Positions 55,299 through 64,000 of a stretch of 64,000 bases of DNA are shown in pieces (the first letter of the stretch is position 1; every line of letters starts with the position of its first letter). Made by a program: the position numbers and the translations under genes. The DNA is taken from positions 280,759 to 344,758 of the forward strand of contig NZ_AEYF01000001.1 of assembly GCF_000292525.1 (NCBI RefSeq), given 5' to 3'. The notes under the pieces were generated by a model. That model saw nothing but the letters and a program-made list of their open reading frames with translations, searched no databases and was not told the DNA's origin. This stretch comes from Rhizobium sp. CCGE 510. Its GTDB lineage: Bacteria > Pseudomonadota > Alphaproteobacteria > Rhizobiales > Rhizobiaceae.

Positions 55299-57533
55299 CT
55301 ATTCATAAAGCCGCCGGACCGTGGCGATGCAGTCCAGCTCCTTCATCTGAGCGAGCAGTTGATTGAGCTGTCGCAGGTCCCAGACCTCGACCTCGAGCAT
55401 CATTTCGGTGAAATCCGCGGCTACCCGCACGGTATTCAACAAACGGATATTGACGTCGAGGCCTGCAACCGTCTGGGCCACCTTGGCAAGCGTGCCGGGC
55501 TCGTTCAACCCATTCACCATGATGCGCGCCATGAAGCGCGACTTGTTGGCTTCGTCGAGGTCCCAGCGGACGTCGATCCAACGGTCGGGCTGATCGTCGA
55601 AGCGCTGCAGGCTCGGCGACTGGATCGGATAGATGGTGATGCCCTTGCTTTGGTCCATGATGCCGACAATGCGATCGCCGGGCACCGCGCCTGTGGACGC
55701 GAACTTGACGTCGACATTGCCGGACAGGCCGCGGATCGGCCCGATATCGGCTTCGGTGTCGATTTCCGAATGGCCGCCGTCAGGCCCGGGCTTGGCCTTG
55801 CCGGGGATCTTGAAGATCATACCGGCCGCGCTGCGGACGTTGAACCAGCCGTCGTCGCCGGAGGGCCTCACGGTGATGCGCTCATCCTGATGGTCGGGGT
55901 AGACGGCGCGCAACACGTCGAGCGAGGACATCTCGCCACGGCCGACGGCGGCGATCGCGTCTTCGACTTCCTTCTGGCCGAGACGGTGCAGCGCCGGCTT
56001 CATCGCCTCGCGGGAGAAAATCTTCCCGGCTCTGTCGAAGGTACGCTCAAGAATGCGGTGGCCGAGGCCGGCATATTGCTTGCGGATCGCCATGCGGGTG
56101 GCGCGGCGGATGGCGGCGCGCGCCTTGCCGGTGACGACGATCTCCTCCCAGGCGGCGGGCGGGACCTGCACGCCGGAGCGGATGATCTCGACCTCGTCGC
56201 CATTGGCAAGCCGCGTCACCAGCGGCATGATCCGGCCGTTGATCTTGGCGCCCACCGTGGTATCGCCGATATTGGTGTGCACCGCATAGGCGAAATCGAT
56301 CGGAGTGGCGCCACGCGGCAGGGCAATCAGCTTGCCCTTCGGCGTGAAGCAGAAGACCTGATCCTGGAAGAGTTCGAGCTTGGTGTGCTCAAGGAATTCT
56401 TCCGGGCTATCGCCCTCGGCCAGCGCCTCGATCGTATGGCGCAACCAGGAATAAGCATTGGATTCGCGAGACAGGATGTCGCCGTCGGCATTGGTGGCAC
56501 CGTCCTTATAGAGCGTGTGGGCAGCAATACCGAATTCGGCGATTTCGTGCATGCGCTTGGTGCGGATCTGCAGTTCGATGCGCTGGCTGGAGGGACCGAC
56601 GATAGTGGTGTGCAGGGAACGGTAATCGTTCTGCTTCGGCGTCGAGATATAATCCTTGAAGCGGCCAGGCACGACCCGCCAGCGGGTGTGAACGATGCCG
56701 AGTGCCCGATAGCAGGAGGGGATGTCCTCGACGATCAAACGAAAGCCGTAGACATCGGAAAGCTGCTCGAAGGAAAGCGACTTCGACTGCATCTTGCGGA
56801 AGACCGAATAGGGCTTCTTCTGCCGGCCCCTGACGTAGGCGCTGGTCAGGCCGCTTGCCACCAGCAGGTCGCGCAGTTCGGCCTCGATCTTCTTGACGAT
56901 GCCCTCGTTGCGCTTGGAGAGCTCTTCCAGCCTTTTGGTGACGGTCTCGTAGGCCTCCAGGTTCATATGTCGGAAGGAGAGTTCCTCCAGCTCCTCGCGC
57001 ATGTCCTGCATGCCCATGCGACCGGCGAGCGGCGCATAGATTTCCATCGTTTCCTCGGAGATGCGGGCACGCTTGTCGGCCGACATGTGATCGAGGGTGC
57101 GCATGTTGTGCAGACGATCGGCTAGCTTGACGAGCAGCACGCGCACATCGTCGGAAATGGCCAGCAACAGCTTGCGCAGGTTTTCCGCCTGCTTGGCCTT
57201 CTTGGTGACGAGGTCGAGCTTCTTGATCTTCGTCAGACCCTCGACCAGGCGGCCGATATCCTCGCCGAAGAGTTCGTCGATCTCGGCGCGCGTCGCCGTC
57301 GTATCCTCGATGGTATCGTGCAGAAGGGCAACTGCGATCGTCGATTCATCAAGGTGCATGTCGGTGAGGATGGCGGCGACTTCGAGCGGATGGGAAATAT
57401 AGGGATCGCCGCTCGCGCGCTTTTGCTGGCCATGTTTCTGCATGGCATAGACATAGGCTTTGTTCAGCAGTGCTTCATTGGCATCGGGCTTGTATTGCTG
57501 AACCCGCTCCACGAGCTCGTACTGCCGCATCAT
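55299..57533 (-). CDS. relA: Bifunctional (p)ppGpp synthetase/hydrolase
   Basis: The single Rel/SpoT (Rsh) enzyme of rhizobia, making and degrading (p)ppGpp in response to starvation. It has 744 residues. The hydrolase HD domain has LLHDTIEDT near residue 65; the synthetase domain contains YGFRLIVEDIP and RSLHTTIVGPSSQRIELQIRT; then a TGS domain (FTPKGKLIALPRGATPIDFAY) and a C-terminal ACT domain. ATG 57533 (or 57530) follows GGAG. A terminator-like hairpin lies directly before this ribosome site. rpoZ is upstream on the same strand. Confidence 0.95.
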   Translation of the reverse strand: MMRQYELVERVQQYKPDANEALLNKAYVYAMQKHGQQKRASGDPYISHPLEVAAILTDMHLDESTIAVALLHDTIEDTTATRAEIDELFGEDIGRLVEGLTKIKKLDLVTKKAKQAENLRKLLLAISDDVRVLLVKLADRLHNMRTLDHMSADKRARISEETMEIYAPLAGRMGMQDMREELEELSFRHMNLEAYETVTKRLEELSKRNEGIVKKIEAELRDLLVASGLTSAYVRGRQKKPYSVFRKMQSKSLSFEQLSDVYGFRLIVEDIPSCYRALGIVHTRWRVVPGRFKDYISTPKQNDYRSLHTTIVGPSSQRIELQIRTKRMHEIAEFGIAAHTLYKDGATNADGDILSRESNAYSWLRHTIEALAEGDSPEEFLEHTKLELFQDQVFCFTPKGKLIALPRGATPIDFAYAVHTNIGDTTVGAKINGRIMPLVTRLANGDEVEIIRSGVQVPPAAWEEIVVTGKARAAIRRATRMAIRKQYAGLGHRILERTFDRAGKIFSREAMKPALHRLGQKEVEDAIAAVGRGEMSSLDVLRAVYPDHQDERITVRPSGDDGWFNVRSAAGMIFKIPGKAKPGPDGGHSEIDTEADIGPIRGLSGNVDVKFASTGAVPGDRIVGIMDQSKGITIYPIQSPSLQRFDDQPDRWIDVRWDLDEANKSRFMARIMVNGLNEPGTLAKVAQTVAGLDVNIRLLNTVRVAADFTEMMLEVEVWDLRQLNQLLAQMKELDCIATVRRLYE

Positions 57534-57549
57534 TCCAAAGCCACTCCGA

Positions 57550-57583
57550 TAAAAATAAAAGCGCGCCAATCAACGATTGGCGC
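57550..57583 (-). terminator. Terminator/attenuator hairpin in front of relA
   Basis: On the minus strand: GCGCCAATC-GTT-GATTGGCGC, GC, then TTTTATTTTTA. The 9-bp perfect stem with T-rich tail is a good intrinsic terminator for rpoZ, yet it ends only about 16 nt before the relA start codon. Confidence 0.8.
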
Positions 57584-57726
57584 ACACATGGGCAATAATA
57601 TGCCTAAGCAATAAAGGCGCAAGATTGACGATTGGTAATCATCGCTCTTTTGCATCGCATCAAAGTTTTCCCGGATCGAATTCTACCCGGGGCCACATGC
57701 GCCCTGGATCGAATCAACGCGACCGG

Positions 57727-57744
57727 GGTCGCATTAATGCGACC
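57727..57744. repeat. Palindrome after rpoZ
   Basis: Perfect 18-bp palindrome GGTCGCATTAATGCGACC, just past the rpoZ stop, flanked by further GCGACCGGG copies (57717-57750). No T-tract, so not an obvious terminator. Confidence 0.5.
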
Positions 57745-57761
57745 GGGATCAGCCTACGCGC

Positions 57762-58163
57762 TTAGTAGTCGTCGCTTTTTTCCGGCGGTACGAGGCCTTC
57801 GATGCCGGCGAGCAGCTCTTCTTCCGACATCTGGTCGAAAGTGATCGTCTCCGGCACGTCCTGCTCTTCGCTATCGGCCGCGGCGGCACCGCCGGCGGCG
57901 ATCATGCTGGCCGGATCGGGTTCGGGCTCGTCGACTTCGACATGCTTCTGCAGCGAATGGATCAGATCTTCCTTGAGGTCATCGGGCGAAAGCGTCTCGT
58001 CGGCGATTTCGCGCAGGGCGACGACCGGGTTCTTGTCGTTGTCGCGATCGATGGTGATCGAGGCACCCTGGGAAATCAGCCGGGCGCGGTGGCTGGCGAG
58101 CAGAACCAGCTCGAAGCGGTTCTCCACCTTGTCGATGCAATCTTCAACTGTGACACGGGCCAT
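57762..58163 (-). CDS. rpoZ: RNA polymerase omega subunit
   Basis: Chaperones assembly of the beta' subunit and, in proteobacteria, contributes to a ppGpp binding site. It has 133 residues, longer than the 91 of E. coli because of an acidic C-terminal extension. The conserved N-terminus is [28 protein letters not shown], followed by [12 protein letters not shown]. Upstream of relA on the same strand, the classical rpoZ-spoT arrangement. Confidence 0.95.
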   Translation of the reverse strand: MARVTVEDCIDKVENRFELVLLASHRARLISQGASITIDRDNDKNPVVALREIADETLSPDDLKEDLIHSLQKHVEVDEPEPDPASMIAAGGAAAADSEEQDVPETITFDQMSEEELLAGIEGLVPPEKSDDY

Positions 58164-58459
58164 TGCCTGTCCTTTGCGGTCGTCATTTCGGGATTAGCAC
58201 GCCCGATACAATTAAAACCGGGCAAATACAAGTTTTTCATTCCGGCTCCCCTCGTCTTTATCCGCGGCTGAGCTAAATTTCCATGGAGAATGTCACAATT
58301 CCACCGAAGGTTGCTTGGAATATGCCGAATCGTGCCCTAAATCTTTCATATATGAATAATTGTTAAAGTATGGATCGGATCGAAATCAAAACACAAGTCA
58401 TTGTTTTTATTGAATTTTGGTCCTGCGGATTTCTATTGCTCTCATTGGATTGGTAAGCG
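58164..58459. other. Intergenic region between rpoZ and NYN gene (296 bp)
   Basis: AT-rich divergent promoter region. A 12-bp perfect palindrome TTCATATATGAA lies at 58345-58356. On the minus strand CTTGTA near 58230 is a weak -35 candidate for rpoZ. No gene seen. Confidence 0.45.
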
Positions 58460-59041
58460 ATGTTTGACCCACGCGAAAAAATTGCACTCTTCATTGACGG
58501 CGCCAACCTTTACGCTGCATCCAAGAGCCTCGGCTTCGACATAGATTATCGCAAGCTCCTGAAAGCATTCCAGAAACGCGGCTATCTGCTGCGCGCCTAC
58601 TATTATACGGCTCTGATCGAAGATCAGGAATATTCGTCGATCCGGCCGCTGATCGATTGGCTCGACTATAACGGCTATAAAGTCGTCACCAAGCCTGCCA
58701 AGGAATTCACCGACTCCATGGGTCGCCGCAAGATCAAGGGCAACATGGACATCGAGCTCGCGATCGACGCCATGGAACAGTCCGAAACGGTCGATCATCT
58801 CGTTATCTTCTCGGGCGACGGCGACTTCACCAACCTGGTCGAGGCGTTGCAGCGCAGAGGCCGCAAGGTCTCGGTGATCTCAACCATGGCCACACAGCCG
58901 CCGATGATCGCCGACGACCTGCGTCGCCAGGCCGACCACTTCATCGATCTCCTGTCTCTAAAAGCTGAAATTGGTCGCGATCCCGCGGAGCGAGCCGCAC
59001 GTCAGGTCGAAGTCGCACCGACGAGCGATGTAGAGGACTGA
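58460..59041 (+). CDS. NYN-domain protein (LabA/DUF88)
   Basis: Predicted RNase-fold (PIN-like) protein, 193 residues. Acidic motif IALFIDGANLY at the N-terminus, KGNMDIELAIDAM in the middle and FSGDGDFTNLVEAL form the expected four-acid metal site. Members of this family are suspected RNA-processing enzymes; the target is unknown. Alone on its strand between rpoZ and smpB. A short hydrophilic tail (ERAARQVEVAP) follows the domain. Confidence 0.9.
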   Translation: MFDPREKIALFIDGANLYAASKSLGFDIDYRKLLKAFQKRGYLLRAYYYTALIEDQEYSSIRPLIDWLDYNGYKVVTKPAKEFTDSMGRRKIKGNMDIELAIDAMEQSETVDHLVIFSGDGDFTNLVEALQRRGRKVSVISTMATQPPMIADDLRRQADHFIDLLSLKAEIGRDPAERAARQVEVAPTSDVED

Positions 59042-59191
59042 TCTTAAACGATCATTTCGAAGCGAGTGGCCGCGAGGGACAAGGGCGTAGCAGCCCCCTC
59101 CCGGCAGTGCCGTGCACGCATCTTCGAGATCAGCGACAGCGGCCGATTGCCGTGTGATCGCCAATCACGGCATGCGGGCAGCCCAGTGTGG

Positions 59192-59671
59192 TCAGCCATT
59201 GTCCTTCAGCAGGCGGCTCTTCTGCCGGTTCCAATCGCGCTCCTTCTCGGATTGGCGTTTGTCGTGCAATTTCTTGCCCTTGGCGAGCGCCAGCTCCATC
59301 TTTGCGCGGCCGCGATCGTTGAAATAGATCTTCAACGGGATCAGCGTCATGCCTTCACGGTTGATAGCAGAGCGAAGGCGATGAATTTCACGCCCCGACA
59401 GCAGCAGCTTGCGGCGTCGGCGCGGTTCGTGATTGAAGCGGTTCGCCTGCAGATATTCCGGCAGATAGGAATTGATCAGCCAGATCTCGCCGCCCTCATC
59501 CGAGGCATAGGATTCGGCAATATTGGCTTTACCTTCGCGCAGCGCCTTGACCTCCGTGCCCATTAGCACGAGGCCGGCTTCGTAAGTATCGATGATCTCG
59601 TAGTTGAAGCGGGCCTTGCGGTTTTCGGCCACGACCTTGTTCACCACGCGCTGGCTGCCTTTGGGGGCCAT
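59192..59671 (-). CDS. smpB: SsrA-binding protein SmpB
   Basis: Binds tmRNA and brings it to stalled ribosomes for trans-translation. It has 159 residues. Motifs: [44 protein letters not shown] and the basic helical tail [28 protein letters not shown] precedes the ATG. dapA lies upstream on the same strand. The tmRNA gene itself is not in the window. Confidence 0.96.
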   Translation of the reverse strand: MAPKGSQRVVNKVVAENRKARFNYEIIDTYEAGLVLMGTEVKALREGKANIAESYASDEGGEIWLINSYLPEYLQANRFNHEPRRRRKLLLSGREIHRLRSAINREGMTLIPLKIYFNDRGRAKMELALAKGKKLHDKRQSEKERDWNRQKSRLLKDNG

Positions 59672-59763
59672 GACGATTTCCCTTCAGGGCGCGAAAAGCC
59701 GCGCCCTCATTGCTTGCCCTTATGTAAGGGAACGACCCGGCCTTGTGAAGACGGCCGGTCTCT

Positions 59764-60648
59764 TCAGTTCAGCAGCCCGGCGTGGCGCAGGGCGGCGTCG
59801 ATCGCCGATTCTGTTGCCGGTTCCAGCGCCGAAATCAGCGGCGAGCGGACGTTGCGGCTCATACGACCAAGCTTGAAGAGCCCGTATTTGGCACCGCAAA
59901 GACCGGGTTCCAGGAAGATCGCCTTGTGCAGCGGCATCAGCCGATCCTGATATTCCAGCGCGCTCGAATAGTCGCCTTTCAGCGTCGCCGCCTGGAAATC
60001 GGCGCAGAGGCGCGGGGCGACATTGGCCGTTACCGAAATACAGCCAACACCGCCATGGGCATTGAAGCCGAGCGCCGTCGCATCCTCGCCGGACAATTGC
60101 CTGAAATCGGTACCGCAGGTGATGCGCTGTTCGGAGACCCGTTCGATCTTGCCGGTCGCATCCTTGACCCCGACGATGTTCCTGTGCGCTTTGGCGAGCG
60201 CACCCATCGTTTCCGGCGTCATGTCGACCACCGAGCGCCCGGGGATATTGTAGATATAGATCGGCAGATCGACCGCCTCGGCAATCGCCGAAAAATGCGC
60301 GATCAATCCCTTCTGCGTCGGCTTATTATAATAAGGCGTGACGACCAGAACCGCGTCCGCACCGACCTTTTCGGCATGCTGGGCAAGCTCGATCGCCTCA
60401 CGCGTATTGTTCGAGCCGGCGCCAGCCATGACGGGGACACGTTTTGCGGCAACTTCGATGCAGAGTTCCACGACCCGTTTGTGCTCGGCATGCGACAGGG
60501 TGGGAGATTCGCCTGTCGTGCCGACAGGAACGAGACCCCTGCTGCCTTCCTTGATCTGCCAGTCGACATGCGCGGCGAAGCTGTCTTCGTCGATCAGTCC
60601 GGCATCCGAGAAAGGGGTGACGAGGGCGGGAATGGACCCAGTGAACAT
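59764..60648 (-). CDS. dapA: 4-hydroxy-tetrahydrodipicolinate synthase
   Basis: Condenses pyruvate with aspartate semialdehyde in lysine and diaminopimelate synthesis. It has 294 residues from ATG 60648 (GAGGAGC upstream). The GTTGESPTL motif, Tyr in YIYNIPGRS and the Schiff-base Lys in VGVKDATG are present. The frame upstream of 60648 is unlike the family. Followed by smpB after 92 bp; a weak G/C-rich hairpin lies in that gap. Divergent from the transglycosylase gene. Confidence 0.95.
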   Translation of the reverse strand: MFTGSIPALVTPFSDAGLIDEDSFAAHVDWQIKEGSRGLVPVGTTGESPTLSHAEHKRVVELCIEVAAKRVPVMAGAGSNNTREAIELAQHAEKVGADAVLVVTPYYNKPTQKGLIAHFSAIAEAVDLPIYIYNIPGRSVVDMTPETMGALAKAHRNIVGVKDATGKIERVSEQRITCGTDFRQLSGEDATALGFNAHGGVGCISVTANVAPRLCADFQAATLKGDYSSALEYQDRLMPLHKAIFLEPGLCGAKYGLFKLGRMSRNVRSPLISALEPATESAIDAALRHAGLLN

Positions 60649-60860
60649 GCAAAGCTCCTCACGACCAAATCCTTGCTTCGGCCGCATTCCATGAATATTT
60701 TGCGCACCATAGAGCGCCGAAATCATCGCGACAAGCGCGTAGAGTTCGGTTTAGGGCAAATTCCGATAGCAGATGTGAATGAATTTTACCTGGTATGGTA
60801 AGGTTTCGTTAAGATGCCTCTAGCCAAATGGCAGGGCGTGTTTTCGTTGCGAGATCCCGG

Positions 60861-62936
60861 ATGAAGAAAGCTGTCCTGATTCTGTCCGCCTTCGGCTTTA
60901 TTGCCGCCGCGTGGGGCAGTGTAGCGTCGCCGCTTCCCGGCGAGAGCGTGCCCATGCCTTCTGTCAAGCCGCTCGGCTTCATTCCCGAGACAGCCGTACC
61001 GGAATCGATGACAACAGGCGCCATTCCGCGTAATCCGGCCATCGCGCCTGTCAACGGCGACCTGAAAGCCGGCCTCGACGCGCTTTCAGACAAGGACCCG
61101 CAGCTGGCGCTGTCGATCCGCGACAGCATGCGCGACGGTACGCTCGATCGTCATATCCTCACCTGGGCGATCGCCGTTTCCGGATTGAAGGGCGTTCCCT
61201 CCTATGAAATTGCCGGTGCTGCGCAAGAGCTCAAGAGCTGGCCGGGCCTTTCGCGGCTGCGCGCCTATTCCGAACGCGCGCTCTATGACGAAAACCCCGC
61301 CCCATCAGCCGTGCTCGCTGCCTTCGGCGATACCGCGCCTGAGATGATGCAGGGCGCCGTCATCCTCGGCCGGGCGCTGGTTGCAACCGGCAAGCAGGCG
61401 CAGGCGGCAAAATATATCCGCAAGGTCTGGCGCGGAGAGGCTCTCGACAAGGCGACCGAGGACAAGATCCTCATCGAGTTTTCGGCGCTGCTGACGCCTG
61501 CCGACCACAAGGCGCGGATGGACTATCTGATGTATCGCGGCCGAGTGGCGCAGGCCAAGCGCTTCGGAGACATGGGCCAGGCGCAGTCGCTCTACAAAGC
61601 CTGGTCTGCCGTCGACGCCAAGGCAGGCAATGCTGGCGCGCTGCTTGACGCCGTCGACGCCAGATGGCGTGGCGATGCCGGCCTGCTGTTTGCGCGGATC
61701 GAATATCTCCGCAAGCAGGACAAATATGCCGAGGCGGCGGCACTTCTGGAGCAGATGCCGCCCGAGCGCAGCGAACTTGTCAATTCCGGCGAGTGGTGGA
61801 ACGAGCAGCGTATCGTCAGCCGCGGCCTGGTCGACCAGGGACAGTTCAAGCCTGCCTATCGCATCGTCGCGAACTACGCCGCAACGAGCCCGACGGATAT
61901 CGTCGAGGCTGAGTTCCATGCCGGCTGGTACGCGCTTCGCGGCCTGCAGGATCCGGCAACCGCGGAACAACACTTCCGCAAGATCCTCCAGACATCAAAC
62001 GGGCCGATCTCGGTTTCACGCGCCTGGTATTGGCTTGGACGAGCCGCAGAGGCCGGAGGTCCCGGCAGATCCAGCGAATTCTATGCGAAGGCTGCGACTT
62101 TTCCCGGCACTTTCTATGGCCAGCTCGCGGCAGAACGACTGGGGCGAAAGACGCTGAACGTTACCTACCCCTCGCCAAGCGCGGACGACCGGCAACGGTT
62201 CCTGGCACGCGAAGCCGTGCAGGCGATCGCCCGGCTGGAGGCGGCAGGCCATGGGTGGCGGGCCGACATTCTCTATCTCGCACTCGCCGATCAACTGCAA
62301 AGCCCCGGTGAACTGGCTGTGCTTGCGGCACAGGCGGAGCAAGCCGGTGATCACCATCTGTCGCTGCAGATCGGCAAGATCGCCTATGGACGCGGCATCG
62401 ACGTCGCCGCGCTCGCCTTTCCGGTCGGCGTCATTCCGGCGAATGCCAATATATCAGGCTCCGGCAAGGCACTCGCCTATGCTATCGCCCGGCAGGAAAG
62501 CGCCTTCAACCCAGCCGCGGTTTCGGCGGCGAATGCACGGGGATTGCTACAGCTTCTGCCAGGAACAGCCCAGGCGGTGGCCAAACGCCACAACATCACC
62601 TATTCGAAGGACAAGCTGACGGCCGATGCCGGTTACAACGCCACGCTCGGCGCGCATTACCTTGGCGAGCAGATCGACGCCTTCGGCGGCTCCTACATCC
62701 TCACCTTCATCGCCTACAATGCCGGGCCGAAGCGGGTACCAGAATGGATCGGCCGCTATGGCGATCCGCGCGGCAAGTCGATTGACGAGATCGTCGACTG
62801 GATCGAGCGCATCCCCTTCCCCGAAACGCGCAACTACGTCCAGCGGGTGATGGAGAATTACGAGGTCTACAAGGCCCGTCTCGGCCAGCCAACCGACATC
62901 GAGCGCGACCTGATCGGCGGACGCGGCGCCTCCTGA
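60861..62936 (+). CDS. Soluble lytic murein transglycosylase (Slt70-like)
   Basis: Periplasmic enzyme that cleaves glycan strands with formation of 1,6-anhydro ends. It has 691 residues from ATG 60861, which opens a good signal peptide (MKKAVLILSAFGFIAAAWG); ATG 60828 would add 11 residues. A long alpha-helical superhelix (about 60-520) precedes the SLT catalytic domain (about 530-680) with catalytic Glu in ARQESAFNP, NARGLLQLLPGTA and FIAYNAGPKRV. Divergent from dapA. Confidence 0.92.
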   Translation: MKKAVLILSAFGFIAAAWGSVASPLPGESVPMPSVKPLGFIPETAVPESMTTGAIPRNPAIAPVNGDLKAGLDALSDKDPQLALSIRDSMRDGTLDRHILTWAIAVSGLKGVPSYEIAGAAQELKSWPGLSRLRAYSERALYDENPAPSAVLAAFGDTAPEMMQGAVILGRALVATGKQAQAAKYIRKVWRGEALDKATEDKILIEFSALLTPADHKARMDYLMYRGRVAQAKRFGDMGQAQSLYKAWSAVDAKAGNAGALLDAVDARWRGDAGLLFARIEYLRKQDKYAEAAALLEQMPPERSELVNSGEWWNEQRIVSRGLVDQGQFKPAYRIVANYAATSPTDIVEAEFHAGWYALRGLQDPATAEQHFRKILQTSNGPISVSRAWYWLGRAAEAGGPGRSSEFYAKAATFPGTFYGQLAAERLGRKTLNVTYPSPSADDRQRFLAREAVQAIARLEAAGHGWRADILYLALADQLQSPGELAVLAAQAEQAGDHHLSLQIGKIAYGRGIDVAALAFPVGVIPANANISGSGKALAYAIARQESAFNPAAVSAANARGLLQLLPGTAQAVAKRHNITYSKDKLTADAGYNATLGAHYLGEQIDAFGGSYILTFIAYNAGPKRVPEWIGRYGDPRGKSIDEIVDWIERIPFPETRNYVQRVMENYEVYKARLGQPTDIERDLIGGRGAS

Positions 62937-63000
62937 AGCCATTTGGCGCGGCTCGAGAAGCAGGCTACATCTGCGGGATCAACAACTCTCGAGGGATGCG

Positions 63001-63897
63001 ATGCCGGATACGGATGCAAGCGGTTTCCAGGAACGATTTTATGCGTCGTCGGATGGGCTAAAGCTTTATGCCCGCGACTATCGGCCCGGCGAGGCGGCAA
63101 CCGCGGGAAGACTGCCGGTCGTCTGCCTGCCCGGCCTGACCCGCAATTCGCGGGATTTTCATCCGCTTGCGCTGCTTCTATCCCGGGACACTACAACCGC
63201 ACGCAGGGTGATCGCGCTGGATTCGCGCGGGCGTGGGAACTCGGCCTGGGATGAGAACAAGGCGAACTACAATCTCACCATGGAGGCCGGCGACGTCGTT
63301 ACCGCCTGCGCGGCGCTCGGAATCGAGCGGGCGGTCTTCATCGGCACGTCCCGGGGCGGGCTGATCCTGCACCTGATCGCGGCGACACGGCCGGATCTTC
63401 TCGAAGCCGTCATCCTCAACGATATCGGGCCTGTGGTCGAGACCGAAGGGCTGGCGCGGATTCGCGACTATCTCAACGGCGGCAAAGGGCCGGAAGATTG
63501 GAATGCGGCGGCCGATATAGTGAAGGAAAATCATGGCGCGTCGTTCACCGCGCTTGGAAGCGACGACTGGCGCGAGATGGCACGTGCCATTTATCGCGAC
63601 ATCGGCGGAAGACCGGTCGCCGATTTCGATCCGGCGATCGCGGAGGCACTGAAATCGGTCGATCTCAGCCAGCCGTTGCCCGATCTCTGGGAGCAGTTCG
63701 AAAGCCTGAGCCGGTTTCCGCTCCTGCTGATCCGCGGCGAAAATACGTCTCTGCTTTCAAAGGAGACAGCCGATGAAATGGCACGCCGGCATTCGGGGTT
63801 GATCTTTCAGACTGCCGAAGGGCAAGGACATGCACCCCTCTTGCATCTCAGCAGCATTCCCGCGGCTATTGGAGCTTTTCTCGCCACCTGCGGATAG
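63001..63897 (+). CDS. Alpha/beta hydrolase
   Basis: 298-residue hydrolase of the alpha/beta fold; substrate unknown. Oxyanion region CLPGLTRNSRDFHPLA, then DSRGRGNSAWD, nucleophile Ser in GTSRGGLI at about residue 116, Asp region LLIRGENTSLLS and His in GQGHAPLL. GAGGG precedes the ATG. It follows the transglycosylase by 64 bp on the same strand. An ester or lactone hydrolase is possible. Confidence 0.87.
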   Translation: MPDTDASGFQERFYASSDGLKLYARDYRPGEAATAGRLPVVCLPGLTRNSRDFHPLALLLSRDTTTARRVIALDSRGRGNSAWDENKANYNLTMEAGDVVTACAALGIERAVFIGTSRGGLILHLIAATRPDLLEAVILNDIGPVVETEGLARIRDYLNGGKGPEDWNAAADIVKENHGASFTALGSDDWREMARAIYRDIGGRPVADFDPAIAEALKSVDLSQPLPDLWEQFESLSRFPLLLIRGENTSLLSKETADEMARRHSGLIFQTAEGQGHAPLLHLSSIPAAIGAFLATCG

Positions 63898-63948
63898 CCT
63901 GGTTGACGCCGGACATCCGGCAGCTATCCCTGCCATCTGTCGAAATAC

Positions 63949-63978
63949 AAAAAGCCCGGCTCTAGAGCCGGGCTTTCC
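63949..63978. terminator. Bidirectional terminator at right edge
   Basis: Perfect 26-bp palindrome from AAAGCCCGG to CCGGGCTTT (63951-63976). The minus-strand tail is TTTTTGTATTTC, the stronger T-tract, implying a minus-strand gene just beyond 64000 whose stop may be the TGA at 63992-63994. It would also terminate the hydrolase gene. Confidence 0.75.
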
Positions 63979-64000
63979 TGATTGACCGAAGTCAGATCAG

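Noticed and set aside
55209..57125. Plus-strand frame of 638 codons over relA
   Set aside because: Shadow of relA; the minus strand encodes the complete Rel/SpoT domain set.

Overview
The window is chromosomal DNA of a Rhizobium species, most likely from the R. etli / R. leguminosarum group. The evidence is the high third-position G+C, the alphaproteobacterial gene order (fabD-fabG-acpP-fabF-mltG; rpsF-rpsR-DUF2232-rplI; dnaB-alr-radA; lepB-rnc-era; rpoZ-relA), a DUF3563 mini-protein, and several families of rhizobial intergenic palindromes. It is core chromosome: I see no rRNA, tRNA, CRISPR array, insertion sequence, phage gene or integrase. No database search was possible, so family names rest on recognised motifs and gene order.

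Layout. 1-4487 (minus strand): type II fatty acid synthesis (fabD, fabG, acpP, fabF), then the murein transglycosylase mltG, which is cut by the left edge. 4702-8526 (plus): a Tas-like aldo/keto reductase, then the rpsF-rpsR-DUF2232-rplI ribosomal operon behind a recognisable promoter and a leader of about 220 nt. 8576-11803 (minus): a MarR regulator followed by an MFS pump and an HlyD/EmrA-type adaptor. 12133-20279: dnaB, alr, a LysE-type exporter (minus), radA, cvpA, purF and an SDR. 20282-22710: a GH25 muramidase (minus) and cysS. 22958-25716: a tightly overlapping operon of a DUF559 nuclease-like protein, three tandem GFA-type zinc proteins and proline iminopeptidase. 25897-35238: cimA, rarD, a LOG-type hydrolase (minus), an unusual LysM envelope protein, an Atm1-like ABC exporter, psd and pssA. 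35521-43533: small conserved proteins, SRAP, YnfA, Nudix, a coupled ygfZ-HD-phosphatase operon, an MscS channel, sodC and an EF-hand protein. 43970-50970: a GGDEF-EAL protein, HD and MOSC proteins, an aldo/keto reductase, recO, a lone receiver and a Crp/Fnr regulator. 51121-58163 (minus): era, rnc, lepB, acpS, DUF2062, DUF3563, relA/spoT and rpoZ. 58460-63897: a NYN-domain protein, smpB, dapA, a soluble lytic transglycosylase and an alpha/beta hydrolase.

The genes mostly serve envelope and lipid synthesis (fatty acids, phosphatidylethanolamine, murein turnover), translation, DNA replication and repair, and stringent-response signalling. The most notable non-routine features are: a LysM protein with a mirrored internal duplication; the triple GFA operon; a terminator-like hairpin directly in front of the relA start; opposite-charge tails on S6 and L9; a perfect CtrA-type box upstream of the cyclic-di-GMP gene; and a palindromic repeat superfamily whose stems keep pairing although their sequences change, one copy of which supplies the end of a Nudix gene.
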